Shown piece by piece: positions 35,222 to 45,865 of a stretch of DNA of 64,000 nucleotides. The position numbers and the translations under genes are program-made. The notes beneath the pieces were generated by a model that saw nothing but the letters and a program-made list of their open reading frames with translations, ran no database searches and was not told the origin of the DNA. This DNA is from Burkholderia sp. WSM2232 (GTDB lineage: Bacteria; Pseudomonadota; Gammaproteobacteria; Burkholderiales; Burkholderiaceae), in the NCBI RefSeq assembly GCF_000472545.1, contig NZ_AWZV01000011.1, positions 1 through 64,000 on the forward strand, in the 5' to 3' direction. Positions within the stretch are counted from its first letter, which is position 1, and each line of letters starts with the position of its first letter.

Positions 35222-36205
35222 ATGATAGCGAAAATCAATGGCGACCGGGCACTTGCGCTCGCTCGCGACGTGCTCGACATCGAAGCGGACGCCGTGCGCG
35301 CGCTTCGCGACCAGCTCGACGGCGCCTTCGTCGGGGCGGTTGACTTCATCCTGGGTTGCCGTGGGCGCGTGGTCGTCTCCGGCATCGGCAAATCGGGGCA
35401 TGTGGCGCGCAAGCTCGCGGCCACGCTCGCGAGCACGGGCACACCGGCGTTCTTCGTGCATCCCGCAGAAGCAAGCCACGGCGACCTCGGCATGGTGACC
35501 GCCGACGACGTCTTCCTCGCGCTGTCCAATTCCGGCGAAACCGAGGAACTCGTGGCCATCCTGCCGCTCATCAAACGGCTTGGCGCGAAGCTGATTGCAA
35601 TGACCGGACGCCCGTCGTCGAGTCTCGCCAAACTTGCGGACGTACATCTGAATTCAGGCGTCGCCAAAGAAGCCTGTCCGATGAATCTTGCGCCCACCGC
35701 GAGCACCACTGCGGCACTTGCGCTCGGCGACGCGCTCGCGGTCGCGGTGCTCGACGCGCGCGGTTTTGGCCGCGACGATTTCGCGCGCTCGCATCCGGGC
35801 GGGGCGCTCGGCCGGCGTCTGCTCACCTATGTCAGCGACGTCATGCGCACTGGCGACCAGGTGCCAAAGGTCATGCCTGAGGCCACCGTGCGCGATGCGC
35901 TCTTCCAGTTGACGGCCAAGCGCATGGGCATGACCGCGATTGTCGATAGCGAAGAGCGCGTGAAAGGCATTTTCACCGACGGCGACTTGCGCCGCGTGCT
36001 GGAGCGCGATGGCGATTTCCGCGCGCTGCCCATCGCCGCCGTCATGACCGCCGACCCGCGCACCATTGGTCCGGATCATCTCGCGGTCGAAGCCGTGGAA
36101 CTGATGGAGCGCCACCGTATCAATCAGATGCTGGTCGTCGACGAAGCGGGCAAGCTGATCGGCGCGCTCAACATGCACGACCTGTTTTCGAAGAAGGTGA
36201 TCTGA
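35222..36205 (+). CDS. kdsD: Arabinose-5-phosphate isomerase
   Basis: A 327-residue enzyme (KpsF/GutQ family) that converts ribulose 5-phosphate to arabinose 5-phosphate, the first step of Kdo synthesis for lipopolysaccharide. The SIS domain (about 35-175, SGIGKSGHVARKLAATLAS, SNSGETEEL) is followed by two CBS domains (about 205-327). The ATG at 35222 gives the usual family length. It overlaps kdsC by one base and heads the LPS operon. Confidence 0.96.
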   Translation: MIAKINGDRALALARDVLDIEADAVRALRDQLDGAFVGAVDFILGCRGRVVVSGIGKSGHVARKLAATLASTGTPAFFVHPAEASHGDLGMVTADDVFLALSNSGETEELVAILPLIKRLGAKLIAMTGRPSSSLAKLADVHLNSGVAKEACPMNLAPTASTTAALALGDALAVAVLDARGFGRDDFARSHPGGALGRRLLTYVSDVMRTGDQVPKVMPEATVRDALFQLTAKRMGMTAIVDSEERVKGIFTDGDLRRVLERDGDFRALPIAAVMTADPRTIGPDHLAVEAVELMERHRINQMLVVDEAGKLIGALNMHDLFSKKVI

Positions 36206-36765
36206 TGGCCGTCGCGCCCCCTACCGCTACCGAACGCGCAAGCCGCGTGAAGCTGATGATTTTCGACGTCGACGGCGTGCTGACCGACGGCGGCCTGCTC
36301 TTCACGGCGGAAGGCGACACGATGAAAGGCTTCAATTCAATGGACGGCCACGGCATGAAGCTGTTGCGCCAGGCCGGCATTGAAACCGCCATCATCACCG
36401 GCCGCAAATCGGGCATCGTCGCGGCTCGCGCGAAGGAAATGCACATCACGCATGTGTATCAGGGCATCGAAAACAAGCCGCAAGCGTTCGCGGATCTGCT
36501 CAAAGCCACCGGCATGAGCGCCGAACAATGCGGCTATATGGGCGACGACTGGGTCGACCTCGGCGTGATGCTGAAGGTGGGCTTTGCGGCCGCTCCGGCC
36601 AATTCGCATCCTGAAGTGATCGCGCGCGCTCACTGGGTCAGCGAGGCGCGCGGCGGCCACGGCGCAGCGCGGGAACTGTGCGACACCCTGCTGCGCGCCC
36701 AGCACAAGTACGAGGCGCTGCTCGCGGCCGCCTGTAGCGGCGAACAGCGGGGCCTCGTCGGATGA
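36205..36765 (+). CDS. kdsC: KDO-8-phosphate phosphatase
   Basis: A 186-residue HAD-family phosphatase removing phosphate from Kdo-8-phosphate. Motif I is FDVDGVLTDG (nucleophile Asp and acid Asp), motif II is ITGRKS, and the acidic motif is MGDDWVDL. The start overlaps the kdsD stop (TGATGG), and the stop overlaps lptC by 4 bp, so the genes are translationally coupled. Confidence 0.97.
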   Translation: MAVAPPTATERASRVKLMIFDVDGVLTDGGLLFTAEGDTMKGFNSMDGHGMKLLRQAGIETAIITGRKSGIVAARAKEMHITHVYQGIENKPQAFADLLKATGMSAEQCGYMGDDWVDLGVMLKVGFAAAPANSHPEVIARAHWVSEARGGHGAARELCDTLLRAQHKYEALLAAACSGEQRGLVG

Positions 36766-37373
36766 ATAACCAGTTTCGCCTCACCTCGCTGATTCCGCTT
36801 GTCGCAATGGCCGCTCTCGCGGGCGTCACGTGGTGGCTGCTGCAAGCCACGCTGCCGCGGCAAAACGAAGGCGTGGTGCGTGCCAAAGAGCACACGCCGG
36901 ACTACTTTGCCGACAACTTCTCGGTTTCCGAACTCGATCAGTCGGGCTCGACGCAGTACCGCCTGACCGCGCAGTCGCTGATTCATTACGAAGACGACGA
37001 ACTCAGCGACCTCGTGAAACCCGCCATGCGCGCGTTCCAGCCAGGCAAGCCGGTAGTCACGGCGACCGGCGACACCGGCAAGGTGAACGGCGACGCGTCC
37101 ATCGTCGACCTGTACGGCAACGCCCGCATCCTGCGCTCCGCGGGCAACGGCGACCCGCAGATGCAGGCCGATTCCGAGCATTTCCGCGTGCTCGTGAACG
37201 ACGATGTGATCGAGACGGAAAAGCCGGTTAAACTTCAGCGCGGCATGTCCGTGATGACAGCCAGCGGCATGAATTACAACAACGTCACCCGGGTCATGCG
37301 GCTCTTCGGCAATGTGAAAGGCGCGATCGCCGCGTCCGACGCCGGCGGCAGCTCGCCCAGACAACCCGGGTAA
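36762..37373 (+). CDS. lptC: LPS export system protein LptC
   Basis: A 203-residue protein with one N-terminal membrane anchor (about 8-28) and a periplasmic beta-jellyroll domain. It links the inner-membrane LptBFG transporter to the LptA bridge. The gene position between kdsC and lptA is diagnostic, and the short variable sequence fits the family. It ends in a glycine/serine-rich tail. Confidence 0.94.
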   Translation: MNNQFRLTSLIPLVAMAALAGVTWWLLQATLPRQNEGVVRAKEHTPDYFADNFSVSELDQSGSTQYRLTAQSLIHYEDDELSDLVKPAMRAFQPGKPVVTATGDTGKVNGDASIVDLYGNARILRSAGNGDPQMQADSEHFRVLVNDDVIETEKPVKLQRGMSVMTASGMNYNNVTRVMRLFGNVKGAIAASDAGGSSPRQPG

Positions 37374-37394
37374 TCCCATTCCAGGCGTGACTGC

Positions 37395-38066
37395 ATGAAC
37401 GAATCGTTCCCCCGTTTTGATACCGGCCGCTCGCGCACCCTGTCCGCGTGCCGCGCCGCACTCGCTGCGCTGCTGGTCGCGTTGCCGCTTGCCGGCTTCG
37501 CGCCGCTCGCGCACGCGGACCGCGCCGACAAGGACAAGCCGCTCAATATCGAAGCGGACAACATGACTTACGACGACCTCAAACAGGTCAACATTTTCAC
37601 CGGCCATGTGGTCGCCACCAAGGGTACGATCGTGATCAAGGCCGACCGTGTCGAAGTCACGCAAGACCCGCAGGGCTATCAGTACGCGACCGGCACCTCG
37701 AGCGGCGCCAATCTGTCGTATTTCCGCCAGAAGCGCGAGGGCCTCGACGAATACATCGAAGGCACGGCCGTTCGTATCGACTACGACGGCAAACAGGACC
37801 TGACCACGCTCACCACGAACGCTACCGTCAAGCGCCTGCAAGGCCTTTCGACGGTAATGGATCAGGTGCACGGCAGCGTCATCACTTATGACGGCCAGAA
37901 AGACTTCTATACCGCGAAGGCAGGCAAGGACGTCGCCGGCCCGGGCAATCCCAGCGGCCGCGTGCGCGCCATGCTGTCGCCGCGCAACGGCGGCGCCGCG
38001 CCGCTGAACGGCGCGTCGGCCACGCTCGCGCCGTCCACCACCATTCAGGGAGCGCCGAATCAGTGA
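37395..38066 (+). CDS. lptA: LPS periplasmic bridge protein LptA
   Basis: A 223-residue periplasmic protein with a signal peptide (cut after AHA, about residue 41) and an OstA-like beta-jellyroll domain that starts with [14 protein letters not shown]. It polymerises into the periplasmic LPS bridge. The C-terminal tail beyond about residue 185 is Ala/Gly/Ser-rich and probably disordered. It overlaps lptB by 4 bp. Confidence 0.95.
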   Translation: MNESFPRFDTGRSRTLSACRAALAALLVALPLAGFAPLAHADRADKDKPLNIEADNMTYDDLKQVNIFTGHVVATKGTIVIKADRVEVTQDPQGYQYATGTSSGANLSYFRQKREGLDEYIEGTAVRIDYDGKQDLTTLTTNATVKRLQGLSTVMDQVHGSVITYDGQKDFYTAKAGKDVAGPGNPSGRVRAMLSPRNGGAAPLNGASATLAPSTTIQGAPNQ

Positions 38067-38848
38067 GCACCTCAGCGTCCCTTCCCAATCGCAAGCCGGC
38101 GGGCACGAGCAGTTCGCTGGTGGTACGTAATCTGAAGAAGCGCTACGGTTCGCGCACGGTCGTCAAAGACGTTTCCCTCGATGTGAAAAGCGGCGAAGTG
38201 GTGGGTCTGCTCGGCCCGAACGGTGCGGGCAAGACCACGTCGTTCTATATGATCGTCGGACTCGTGCCGCTCGATGCCGGCGACATCGACCTGGACGGCA
38301 AGTCCATCAGCCTGCTGCCCATCCACAAGCGCGCTTCGCTCGGGCTTTCGTATCTGCCGCAGGAAGCGTCGGTGTTCCGCAAGCTTTCCGTCGAGGAAAA
38401 CATTCGCGCCGTGCTGCAACTACAGCACGAGGAAAATGGCAAGCGCCTGTCCAAAGACGCCATCACGAGCCGTACGGAAGCGCTGCTCGACGAACTGCAA
38501 ATCGCGCATTTGCGTGAAAATCCGGCGCTTTCGCTGTCGGGCGGCGAGCGCCGCCGGGTGGAAATCGCGCGGGCGCTCGCCACCAACCCGAGCTTCATTC
38601 TGCTCGACGAACCGTTCGCGGGCGTCGACCCGATCGCGGTGCTCGAAATCCAGAAAATCGTCAAATTTCTGAAGCAGCGCAATATTGGCGTGCTAATCAC
38701 CGATCACAACGTGCGCGAAACCCTCGGCATCTGCGATCACGCGTACATCATCAGCGACGGCAGCGTGCTCGCGGCCGGCGCGCCGAGCGAAATCATCGAA
38801 AACGAAAGCGTGCGGCGCGTCTATCTAGGCGAGCATTTCCGCATGTAA
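38063..38848 (+). CDS. lptB: LPS export ABC transporter ATPase LptB
   Basis: A 261-residue cytoplasmic ATPase powering LPS extraction by LptFG. Walker A is GPNGAGKTT, the signature [15 protein letters not shown], and Walker [13 protein letters not shown] with the following His in ITDHNV. The start is GTG, overlapping lptA. A hairpin terminator candidate follows, then rpoN. Confidence 0.98.
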   Translation: MSTSASLPNRKPAGTSSSLVVRNLKKRYGSRTVVKDVSLDVKSGEVVGLLGPNGAGKTTSFYMIVGLVPLDAGDIDLDGKSISLLPIHKRASLGLSYLPQEASVFRKLSVEENIRAVLQLQHEENGKRLSKDAITSRTEALLDELQIAHLRENPALSLSGGERRRVEIARALATNPSFILLDEPFAGVDPIAVLEIQKIVKFLKQRNIGVLITDHNVRETLGICDHAYIISDGSVLAAGAPSEIIENESVRRVYLGEHFRM

Positions 38849-38859
38849 GCGCAGTCGGG

Positions 38860-38892
38860 AAACGGCGGCGCATCACGCGCCGCCTCCGTTTT
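38860..38892 (+). terminator. Possible terminator after lptB
   Basis: An 8-bp GC-only stem (GGCGGCGC/GCGCCGCC) with a 5-base loop is followed by TCCGTTTT. The T-run is short, so termination may be partial and allow read-through into rpoN. Confidence 0.5.
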
Positions 38893-39051
38893 GCGGTCGT
38901 TATCCTCGGCGTTGTTCTGGGCGTCCTGCTGGGCGTTCTCCTGCCGGGCGGGCTCGCGCCCCGGCGCCACCGAAAGCGGACGCATGTGTAATTGCGAATT
39001 CGCAAGGTATCGCGGTCGTGGCAAACTCTCTACAATGAATCTGAACTTGCC

Positions 39052-40566
39052 ATGAAAGCCAGCCTCCAACTCCGCCTATCGCAGCATCTTGCGTTGACCC
39101 CGCAACTGCAGCAGTCCATCCGGCTGCTTCAGCTGTCCACGCTCGAACTGCAGCAGGAAGTGGCAACGGCGATCTCGCAGAATCCGCTGCTTGAAAACGA
39201 GGACGACTGGATCGCGAGCCCGCTGCGCGTGGCTGCCGACGGCTCGCTGATCGCGCAGGCGCCCAGCTCGGCCGCGCCGCCCGACCAGATGGGCGGCAAC
39301 GGCTCGTCGTCCTCCAGCAGCAGCGAGCGCTCGGAGAGCGGCGAGCCGCAAAGCGTGGACGAGTACAACGGCCTCGCGGGCGACGGCAACGGCGACTCGT
39401 CGCAGTGGAACCTCGACGACTACGGCCGCTCCGGCAATGCCTCCGACGACGACGACCTGCCGCCGCTGCAAATTCACGAATCGAGTACTTCGCTGCGCGA
39501 TCACCTGATGGCGCAATTGCGCGTGACTCAGGCCGGTCAGCGCGATCGCGCGCTCGTCACGTTCCTGATCGAATCCCTCGACGACGACGGCTACCTTGCC
39601 GCCACGCTCGAAGAAGTGCTTGCGGACCTGCCGCAAGAGCTTGAAGTCGATCTCGACGAGCTGAACGCAGCACTCGCGCTGCTGCACAGCTTCGACCCCG
39701 CGGGCGTCGGCGCGCGCTCCGCGTCCGAATGCCTGAAGCTGCAATTGTTGCGGCTCGAGCCGTCGCCTACGCGGGCGTTGGCGCTCGACATCGTTGCCCA
39801 TTATCTGGAACTGCTGGCCGCGCGCGATTTCACGCGTCTGCGCAAGCATTTGAAAGCCAACGACGACGACCTGCGCGCCGCGCACGCGCTGATCCGCTCA
39901 CTCGAGCCGTTTCCGGGCGCCGCATACGGCAAGGCCGAGGCGGACTACGTCGTGCCGGACATCATGGTGCGCAAAACCGCCCAGGGCTGGCAGGCGGAAC
40001 TGAATCCCGAGGTCGTGCCGAAGCTGCGCATCAACCACCTTTACGCCAACATTCTGCGCAATAACCGGGGCGATCCGGGCAGCGGTTCGTTGCGCCAGCA
40101 ACTGCAAGAGGCGCGCTGGCTGATCAAGAATATCCAGCAGCGTTTTGAAACAATCCTGCGGGTCGCGCAAGCCATTGTCGAGCGTCAAAAGAGCTTTTTT
40201 GTGCACGGCGAAATTGCCATGCGCCCCTTGGTTTTGCGGGAAATTGCTGATACGCTGGGCCTACACGAGTCAACTGTCTCGCGTGTGACAACCGGTAAGT
40301 ACATGCTCACCCCGTTCGGGACGCTTGAGTTCAAATACTTCTTCGGTTCGCATGTTTCGACGGATACGGGCGGCGCGGCGTCTTCAACGGCCATTCGCGC
40401 GCTCATCAAGCAACTGATAGGAGCGGAAAACGCAAAAACGCCTCTCTCAGACAGCCGCATAGCCGAACTGCTGGCGGAACAGGGCTTCGTGGTCGCACGG
40501 CGCACCGTGGCGAAATATCGCGAAGCGCTCAGAATCCCGGCAGTCAACCTGCGCAAGTCTCTGTAG
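39052..40566 (+). CDS. rpoN: RNA polymerase sigma-54 factor
   Basis: A 504-residue sigma-54. Region I is the glutamine/leucine-rich N-terminus ([15 protein letters not shown]), region II (about 65-150) is an acidic, Ser/Asp-rich linker, and region III carries the core-binding and DNA-binding parts with the HTH near [15 protein letters not shown] and the RpoN box [10 protein letters not shown]. The ATG at 39052 matches the family start. It directs transcription that needs AAA+ activators. It sits between the LPS transport genes and hpf, a common order in proteobacteria. Confidence 0.97.
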   Translation: MKASLQLRLSQHLALTPQLQQSIRLLQLSTLELQQEVATAISQNPLLENEDDWIASPLRVAADGSLIAQAPSSAAPPDQMGGNGSSSSSSSERSESGEPQSVDEYNGLAGDGNGDSSQWNLDDYGRSGNASDDDDLPPLQIHESSTSLRDHLMAQLRVTQAGQRDRALVTFLIESLDDDGYLAATLEEVLADLPQELEVDLDELNAALALLHSFDPAGVGARSASECLKLQLLRLEPSPTRALALDIVAHYLELLAARDFTRLRKHLKANDDDLRAAHALIRSLEPFPGAAYGKAEADYVVPDIMVRKTAQGWQAELNPEVVPKLRINHLYANILRNNRGDPGSGSLRQQLQEARWLIKNIQQRFETILRVAQAIVERQKSFFVHGEIAMRPLVLREIADTLGLHESTVSRVTTGKYMLTPFGTLEFKYFFGSHVSTDTGGAASSTAIRALIKQLIGAENAKTPLSDSRIAELLAEQGFVVARRTVAKYREALRIPAVNLRKSL

Positions 40567-40737
40567 CCCGTCGCCTTCCGTGGCGGGCATTTACCGGCCG
40601 CTCCGCAAGTTGGCGGACAGGCCGGCCGATGCGACCTGCCAGAAGTCAGTCACCGGGGGGCGACTCAGGCAAGCCGACAGATCGACCGGACCTTCGTCAT
40701 CGTGCGGACCAAGCGGCCACTAGCTTGGAGAAGCACT

Positions 40738-41094
40738 ATGAATCTGCAGATCAGTGGACACCACCTCGAAGTTACGCCTGCGTTGCGCGAATACGTGATC
40801 TCCAAATTGGATAGGGTGCTAAGACATTTCGATCAGGTCATCGACGGCAGTGTGGTCCTCTCGGTCGACAACCACAAGGAAAAGGAAAAGCGGCAAAAGG
40901 TTGAAATCAACCTGCATCTGAAGGGCAAGGACATTTTTGTCGAGAGCTGTGACAGCGACCTCTACGCTGCGATCGATCTGATGATCGACAAGCTCGACCG
41001 GCAAGTGATACGCCACAAGGATCGCCTGCAAGGCCATCAGCACGAAGCGATCAAGTATCAACCGGCGCCGCAACTGGACGTGCCGCCGCAGTAA
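40738..41094 (+). CDS. hpf: Ribosome hibernation promoting factor
   Basis: A 118-residue protein of the HPF/RaiA family that binds the ribosome in stationary phase. The beta-alpha-beta fold core is visible ([36 protein letters not shown]). A GGAG site lies just before the ATG. It follows rpoN and ends in a strong terminator. Confidence 0.95.
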   Translation: MNLQISGHHLEVTPALREYVISKLDRVLRHFDQVIDGSVVLSVDNHKEKEKRQKVEINLHLKGKDIFVESCDSDLYAAIDLMIDKLDRQVIRHKDRLQGHQHEAIKYQPAPQLDVPPQ

Positions 41095-41130
41095 GCAAAT
41101 TCAGAAGCACTGCTTCAAACTGCTCGCCTG

Positions 41131-41154
41131 AAACCGCCCTGACGGGCGGTTTTT
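41131..41154 (+). terminator. Rho-independent terminator after hpf
   Basis: AAACCGCCC pairs with GGGCGGTTT around a 4-base loop (TGAC) and is followed by T residues. It lies 37 bp after the hpf stop. Confidence 0.93.
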
Positions 41155-41251
41155 CGTTGCGGCTTTGATTGCCGATCCACGTTTGCGAAACCTGAAGAAA
41201 GAACCTATTGCGCATTGATGGCGCGCCGCACCATACGCCGTCGCCCTGTTC

Positions 41252-41257
41252 TATAAT
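41252..41257 (+). promoter_or_regulatory. Possible -10 element before ptsN
   Basis: A perfect TATAAT lies 157 bp upstream of the ptsN ATG and after the hpf terminator. The -35 at 17-bp spacing is poor. It would start a separate ptsN-hprK transcript with a long leader. Confidence 0.45.
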
Positions 41258-41413
41258 GTTCCGGTTACCATCGGGGTCTAGCTCGCACCAAGGCGGTCTG
41301 CCGGAGTCCTGTGCTTTCGGACTCCGACGTACGTCGCCGTGAGCATCAAACGAATGGAACGCCAATCAAACGCCCCAGCGAGGAGAACCCAGGCCACGTT
41401 TTCGCCTGTCAAC

Positions 41414-41869
41414 ATGAATCGTTTAGCCAAATTTCTTCCCCTCGAGAACGTCGTCGTCGGACTATCGGTCACCAGCAAAAAGCGCGTGTTCGAGCAAGCG
41501 GGCCTCATCTTCGAGAACCAGAACGGCATCGCCCGCAGCACGGTCACAGACAATCTGTTTGCGCGCGAGCGCCTCGGATCCACGGGGCTGGGCGAAGGCG
41601 TCGCGATTCCGCACGGCCGGATCAAAGGGCTCAAGCAGCCGCTCGCCGCGTTTGTCCGTCTCGCTGAACCCATTCCCTTCGAATCGCCCGACGGTCAGCC
41701 GGTCTCGCTGCTCATCTTCCTGCTCGTGCCCGAACAGGCCACGCAGCAGCACCTCGAAATTCTTTCGGAAATCGCGCAGTTGCTGTCCGATCGCGAGGCA
41801 CGCGAGCGCCTGCATACGGAAGAAGACCGCGAATCATTGCATCGCCTGCTCACTCAGTGGCAACCTTGA
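41414..41869 (+). CDS. ptsN: Nitrogen-PTS enzyme IIA
   Basis: A 151-residue EIIA-Ntr, the last phosphocarrier of the regulatory nitrogen PTS. The phosphorylated histidine lies in GEGVAIPHGRIKG. The ATG at 41414 (MNRLAKFLPLENVVV) gives the usual family start, but its ribosome-binding site is not clear; an in-frame GTG at 41339 and ATG at 41354 would add an arginine-rich leader. It precedes hprK and rapZ. Confidence 0.93.
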   Translation: MNRLAKFLPLENVVVGLSVTSKKRVFEQAGLIFENQNGIARSTVTDNLFARERLGSTGLGEGVAIPHGRIKGLKQPLAAFVRLAEPIPFESPDGQPVSLLIFLLVPEQATQQHLEILSEIAQLLSDREARERLHTEEDRESLHRLLTQWQP

Positions 41870-42008
41870 TGCAGCGGCGGTTATCCGCACGCCGCCTGCC
41901 TGCACGGCCAACCGGGCGCGTGCGGGTACAGCCAGGTCCGGCTCACGGCCCGCATTAGTGCGGCCGGCGCTGTGTCCGGCAAGCGGCCAACACTGGAGTC
42001 ACTGACTC

Positions 42009-42977
42009 ATGGATACGTCCAGCATCAACGCCCAGAGCATTTTCGACGATAACGCCGCCACGCTGAAACTAAGCTGGCTGACAGGGCATGAAGGCTGGGA
42101 ACGCGGCTTTTCTTCGGAATCGGTCGCCAATGCCACGTCGAGCGCCGACCTCGTCGGCCACTTGAACCTGATCCACCCCAACCGGATCCAGGTGCTCGGC
42201 GACGCCGAAATCGACTACTACAAACGCCAGACCGACGAAGACCGCTCGCGCCACATGGCCGAGCTGATCGCGTTGGAACCGCCGTTCCTGGTGGTGGCAG
42301 GGGGCGTTGCCGCGCCGCCCGAACTGGTGCTGCGTTGCACGCGCTCGTCAACACCGCTCTTCACCACGCCCATGTCGGCGGCGGCGGTGATCGACAGCCT
42401 GCGCCTTTACATGTCGCGCATTCTCGCGCCGCGCGCCACGCTACACGGCGTGTTCATGGACATCCTCGGCATGGGCGTGCTGCTGACCGGCGACTCGGGC
42501 CTCGGCAAAAGCGAGCTCGGTCTCGAACTGATCAGCCGCGGCCACGGACTCGTCGCCGACGACGCCGTGGACTTCGTGCGCCTCGGCCCGGACTTCGTCG
42601 AAGGACGCTGCCCGCCGCTTCTGCAGAATCTGCTGGAAGTGCGCGGCCTGGGCCTGCTCGACATCAAGACGATTTTCGGCGAAACCGCCGTGCGCCGCAA
42701 AATGAAGCTGAAGCTGATCGTGCAACTGGTGCGCCGCCCTGACGGCGAGTTCCAGCGGCTGCCGCTGGAGAGCCAGACCGTCGACGTTCTGGGGCTGCCC
42801 ATCAGCAAGGTAACGATTCAGGTGGCCGCGGGCCGCAACCTCGCAGTGCTGGTCGAAGCGGCTGTGCGCAACACGATCCTGCAATTGCGCGGCATCGACA
42901 CATTGCGCGATTTCATGGATCGCCAGCGTCTTGCCATGCAGGATCCGGATAGCCAGTTTCCCGGCAAATTGATCTGA
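42009..42977 (+). CDS. hprK: HPr kinase/phosphorylase
   Basis: A 322-residue bifunctional enzyme that phosphorylates and dephosphorylates a serine of HPr-type proteins. The Walker A loop is [14 protein letters not shown], and the family signature [16 protein letters not shown] lies about 55 residues later. In proteobacteria it is usually linked to ptsN and an nitrogen-PTS HPr rather than sugar catabolite repression (family knowledge). Confidence 0.97.
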   Translation: MDTSSINAQSIFDDNAATLKLSWLTGHEGWERGFSSESVANATSSADLVGHLNLIHPNRIQVLGDAEIDYYKRQTDEDRSRHMAELIALEPPFLVVAGGVAAPPELVLRCTRSSTPLFTTPMSAAAVIDSLRLYMSRILAPRATLHGVFMDILGMGVLLTGDSGLGKSELGLELISRGHGLVADDAVDFVRLGPDFVEGRCPPLLQNLLEVRGLGLLDIKTIFGETAVRRKMKLKLIVQLVRRPDGEFQRLPLESQTVDVLGLPISKVTIQVAAGRNLAVLVEAAVRNTILQLRGIDTLRDFMDRQRLAMQDPDSQFPGKLI

Positions 42978-43094
42978 GCCGAGCACGGCGTTCATGCGTT
43001 TTCATGCGGTACCCGAAGCCCTCGCCCGCGGCCTGCCGCGGGCACGCGCGAGAGGCTCAGATGCTATGATGAAACGGACCGATTTCACGACTCC

Positions 43095-43988
43095 ATGCGC
43101 ATAATCCTCATCACTGGCATATCCGGCTCAGGCAAGTCCGTCGCGCTGAACGCGCTCGAGGACGCGGGCTATTACTGCGTCGACAATCTGCCGCCGCGCT
43201 TCCTGCCCGAGCTCGCGTCGTATCTTGCCGAAGACGGACACGACCGCCTTGCAGTGGCGATCGACGCCCGTTCGAGCGCGTCGCTCGACGACATGCCGGC
43301 CATGATCCGCGACCTGTCGCGCGCGCATGACGTGCGCGTGCTGTTCCTCAACGCGAGCACGCAGTCGCTGATTCAACGCTTTTCCGAAACGCGCCGCCGC
43401 CATCCGCTGTCGGGCTCCACTGCTCACGATGCCGATGTCGGCCTGCTCACGTCGCTTGCCGAGGCGATCGAACGGGAACGCGAGCTCGTCGCGGGCCTGG
43501 CCGAGTTCGGCCACCAGATCGACACGAGCAATCTGCGTGCGAACGTGCTGCGTCAATGGGTCAAGCGCTTTATCGAGCAGGAGCACGCAGGGCTCGTGCT
43601 GATGTTCGAGTCGTTCGGCTTCAAACGCGGCGTGCCGCTCGACGCCGATTTTGTGTTCGACGTACGCACGCTGCCGAACCCATACTACGATCATGAATTG
43701 CGCCCTCTTACGGGCCTCGACAAACCGGTAATCGATTTTCTCGGCGCCCTGCCGGTCGTGCATGAAATGATCGACGACATTCAGAAGTTTCTCGCGAAAT
43801 GGCTGCCGCATTTCCGCGACGACAATCGTAGTTACCTGACGGTCGCGATTGGTTGCACGGGTGGTCAGCACCGCTCGGTGTTTATTGCGGAGACGCTCGC
43901 CGCGCGTCTCGCCAATGTAGCGAATGTAATCGTGCGGCACCGCGACGCACCGGTCGAGGCCGGCGCGTCATCGAAGTTAGTGGCTTAA
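43095..43988 (+). CDS. rapZ: RNase adapter protein RapZ
   Basis: A 297-residue P-loop protein with Walker [17 protein letters not shown] and the C-terminal motif [14 protein letters not shown]. In E. coli RapZ controls glmS mRNA through small RNAs and RNase E; in beta-proteobacteria its targets are less clear. A TATGAT about 25 bp upstream of the start could be a -10 element. Confidence 0.95.
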   Translation: MRIILITGISGSGKSVALNALEDAGYYCVDNLPPRFLPELASYLAEDGHDRLAVAIDARSSASLDDMPAMIRDLSRAHDVRVLFLNASTQSLIQRFSETRRRHPLSGSTAHDADVGLLTSLAEAIERERELVAGLAEFGHQIDTSNLRANVLRQWVKRFIEQEHAGLVLMFESFGFKRGVPLDADFVFDVRTLPNPYYDHELRPLTGLDKPVIDFLGALPVVHEMIDDIQKFLAKWLPHFRDDNRSYLTVAIGCTGGQHRSVFIAETLAARLANVANVIVRHRDAPVEAGASSKLVA

Positions 43989-44027
43989 CCGGCCGCATCG
44001 CGCGGCCTCAACTCGAAGCGTTGCGCC

Positions 44028-44663
44028 ATGTCATCTACTTCTACTGTGCTCGCCGATGTGCCGCTGTTCCCGCTCCACACGGTTCTGTTTCCTGACGGAA
44101 TCCTGCCGCTGAAGATTTTCGAAGCGCGCTATCTGGACATGGCGCGCGACTGCCTGCGCGAAAAGACGCCATTCGGCGTGTGCCTGCTGAAAAGCGGTGC
44201 GGAAGTCGCGCGGGAGAACGAATCTTCGGTGCCCGAATCGATCGGCTGCCTGGCGGAAATCGACCAATGCGACGTTGAGACTTTCGGCATGTTGCTGATT
44301 CGCGCCCGCGGCACGCGGCGCTTCCGCTTGCTGTCGCACCGCGTGGAAAGCAGCGGCTTGCTGGTGGGCATGGCAGAGCCGCTCGGAGAAGACCGGCCGC
44401 TCGAAGACAATCAGCAGTTGGCCAAGTTCGGCGCATGCGCGGAAGTGCTCGAGCGGATCATCGCGACGATCCGCGAGCGCGATCCGGATAGCCTGCCGTT
44501 TGCCGAGCCATTCAGGCTTGAAGACCCTTCGTGGGTGTCGAACCGCCTTGCCGAAGTGCTACCGATCGCACTGCGCGCGCGTCAGAAACTCATGGAAATG
44601 CAAGACGCCGGCGCGCGCATCGAAGTGGTTCATCGTTATATGCAGCAGCATCAACTGCTTTAG
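44028..44663 (+). CDS. LON substrate-binding domain protein
   Basis: A 211-residue protein that consists of a LON N-terminal (PUA-like) domain without protease or ATPase parts. The start of the domain is typical (VPLFPLHTVLFPDGILPLKIFEARYL). Its function is unknown; such stand-alone domains are widespread. It lies 39 bp after rapZ in the same direction. Confidence 0.88.
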   Translation: MSSTSTVLADVPLFPLHTVLFPDGILPLKIFEARYLDMARDCLREKTPFGVCLLKSGAEVARENESSVPESIGCLAEIDQCDVETFGMLLIRARGTRRFRLLSHRVESSGLLVGMAEPLGEDRPLEDNQQLAKFGACAEVLERIIATIRERDPDSLPFAEPFRLEDPSWVSNRLAEVLPIALRARQKLMEMQDAGARIEVVHRYMQQHQLL

Positions 44664-44687
44664 GCTGTAGCGACGACGCCCAAACGA

Positions 44688-44708
44688 CCGCGCACGCACG
44701 CGGTTTTT
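44688..44708 (+). terminator. Rho-independent terminator after LON-domain gene
   Basis: CCGCG pairs with CGCGG around a 6-base loop and is followed by TTTTT. Its T-run reaches the last base of the convergent mutY gene. Confidence 0.65.
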
Positions 44709-45859
44709 CAGATCAGCGAACCTTGCAGGCTGTCCAGCAGTTTGCGCACGGGCGCCGGCACCCCGAATGAGTCGAGATCGCGGAGCGCGACCCACGCGGT
44801 CTGCGCATCGCCGAGCGCGGCGAGCGCGCCGACGCCCCTCTCGAGTTCCGCGAGGCGCGGCTCGATGTCCAGCTTGAAATGCGTGAACACGTGCGTGAGC
44901 GGCGCCAGTCTGTACACGCCGCCGGCGTTGCCGAACTCCGCAGCGCGGGCCGCCAGCGCGGCTTCGTCGGCGGCTTCGGGCAAGCTCCACAGTCCGCCCC
45001 AGATACCCGAAGGCGGTCGCTTCTCAAGCATGACCGCGTCGCCGTCACGCAGCACCAGCATCCACGTGCGGCGGGTCGGCACGGCTTTCTTCGGGCGGGC
45101 CGCGGGCAGTTCGCGCTGACGGCCCGTCACGTTGGCGACGCAGTCAGCGGCAAACGGACAGCGCAGGCAGTCCGGCTTGCCGCGCACGCACAAGGTCGCG
45201 CCGAAGTCCATCAAGCCTTGCGTGTATGCGCTGACTTCGTCGTCCGATGCATTCGAGGGCAATAGCGATTCCGCCAGTGTCCACATCGCGTTCTCGACCT
45301 TCTTCTCGCCGGGAAAACCTTCCACGCCGAACACCCGCGCGAGCACGCGCTTCACGTTGCCGTCGAGAATCGTCGCGCGCGCGCCGAACGCAAACGAGGC
45401 GATCGCCGCTGCCGTCGACCGGCCGATTCCCGGCAGTTCGGCAAGCTCTTCCACCGAAGCCGGAAACGCGCCGCCGTGCTGCTCGACGACTGTCTGCGCG
45501 CAGCGATGCAGGTTGCGCGCGCGCGTGTAGTAGCCGAGCCCGGCCCATAGCGCCATCACATCGTCGACGGGTGCGGCGGCCAGCGCGGCGACATCCGGAA
45601 AACGTGCGAGAAACTTCGCGTAGTACGGAATAACCGTCGACACCTGGGTCTGCTGCAACATGATTTCCGACAGCCAGATCCGATAGGGATCGCGCGTGTT
45701 CTGCCACGGCAGGTCATGGCGGCCGTGCTCGCGCTGCCAGGCGATCAGCCGTGGAGCGAAATGCGGCGCGAGCGGCGACGTGAGCGGGGACACGGGCAAA
45801 GCAGGCGCAGCGGCGGGCGACAACTGCTGCGCGGAGCGCGGAGTCAGGCGGGAAGGCAT
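44708..45859 (-). CDS. mutY: A/G-specific adenine glycosylase
   Basis: A 383-residue base-excision repair enzyme that removes adenine opposite 8-oxoguanine. The catalytic Glu lies in WLSEIMLQQTQV and the catalytic Asp in ILDGNVKRVL. The helix-hairpin-helix is LPGIGRSTAAAIASFAFG, and the [4Fe-4S] ligands are C-x6-C-x2-C-x5-C in CVRGKPDCLRCPFAADC. The C-terminal NUDIX-like domain recognises 8-oxoG. It starts 6 bp after the mutM stop, so the two form a GO-repair operon. Confidence 0.97.
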   Translation of the reverse strand: MPSRLTPRSAQQLSPAAAPALPVSPLTSPLAPHFAPRLIAWQREHGRHDLPWQNTRDPYRIWLSEIMLQQTQVSTVIPYYAKFLARFPDVAALAAAPVDDVMALWAGLGYYTRARNLHRCAQTVVEQHGGAFPASVEELAELPGIGRSTAAAIASFAFGARATILDGNVKRVLARVFGVEGFPGEKKVENAMWTLAESLLPSNASDDEVSAYTQGLMDFGATLCVRGKPDCLRCPFAADCVANVTGRQRELPAARPKKAVPTRRTWMLVLRDGDAVMLEKRPPSGIWGGLWSLPEAADEAALAARAAEFGNAGGVYRLAPLTHVFTHFKLDIEPRLAELERGVGALAALGDAQTAWVALRDLDSFGVPAPVRKLLDSLQGSLI

Positions 45860-45865
45860 CGAAAA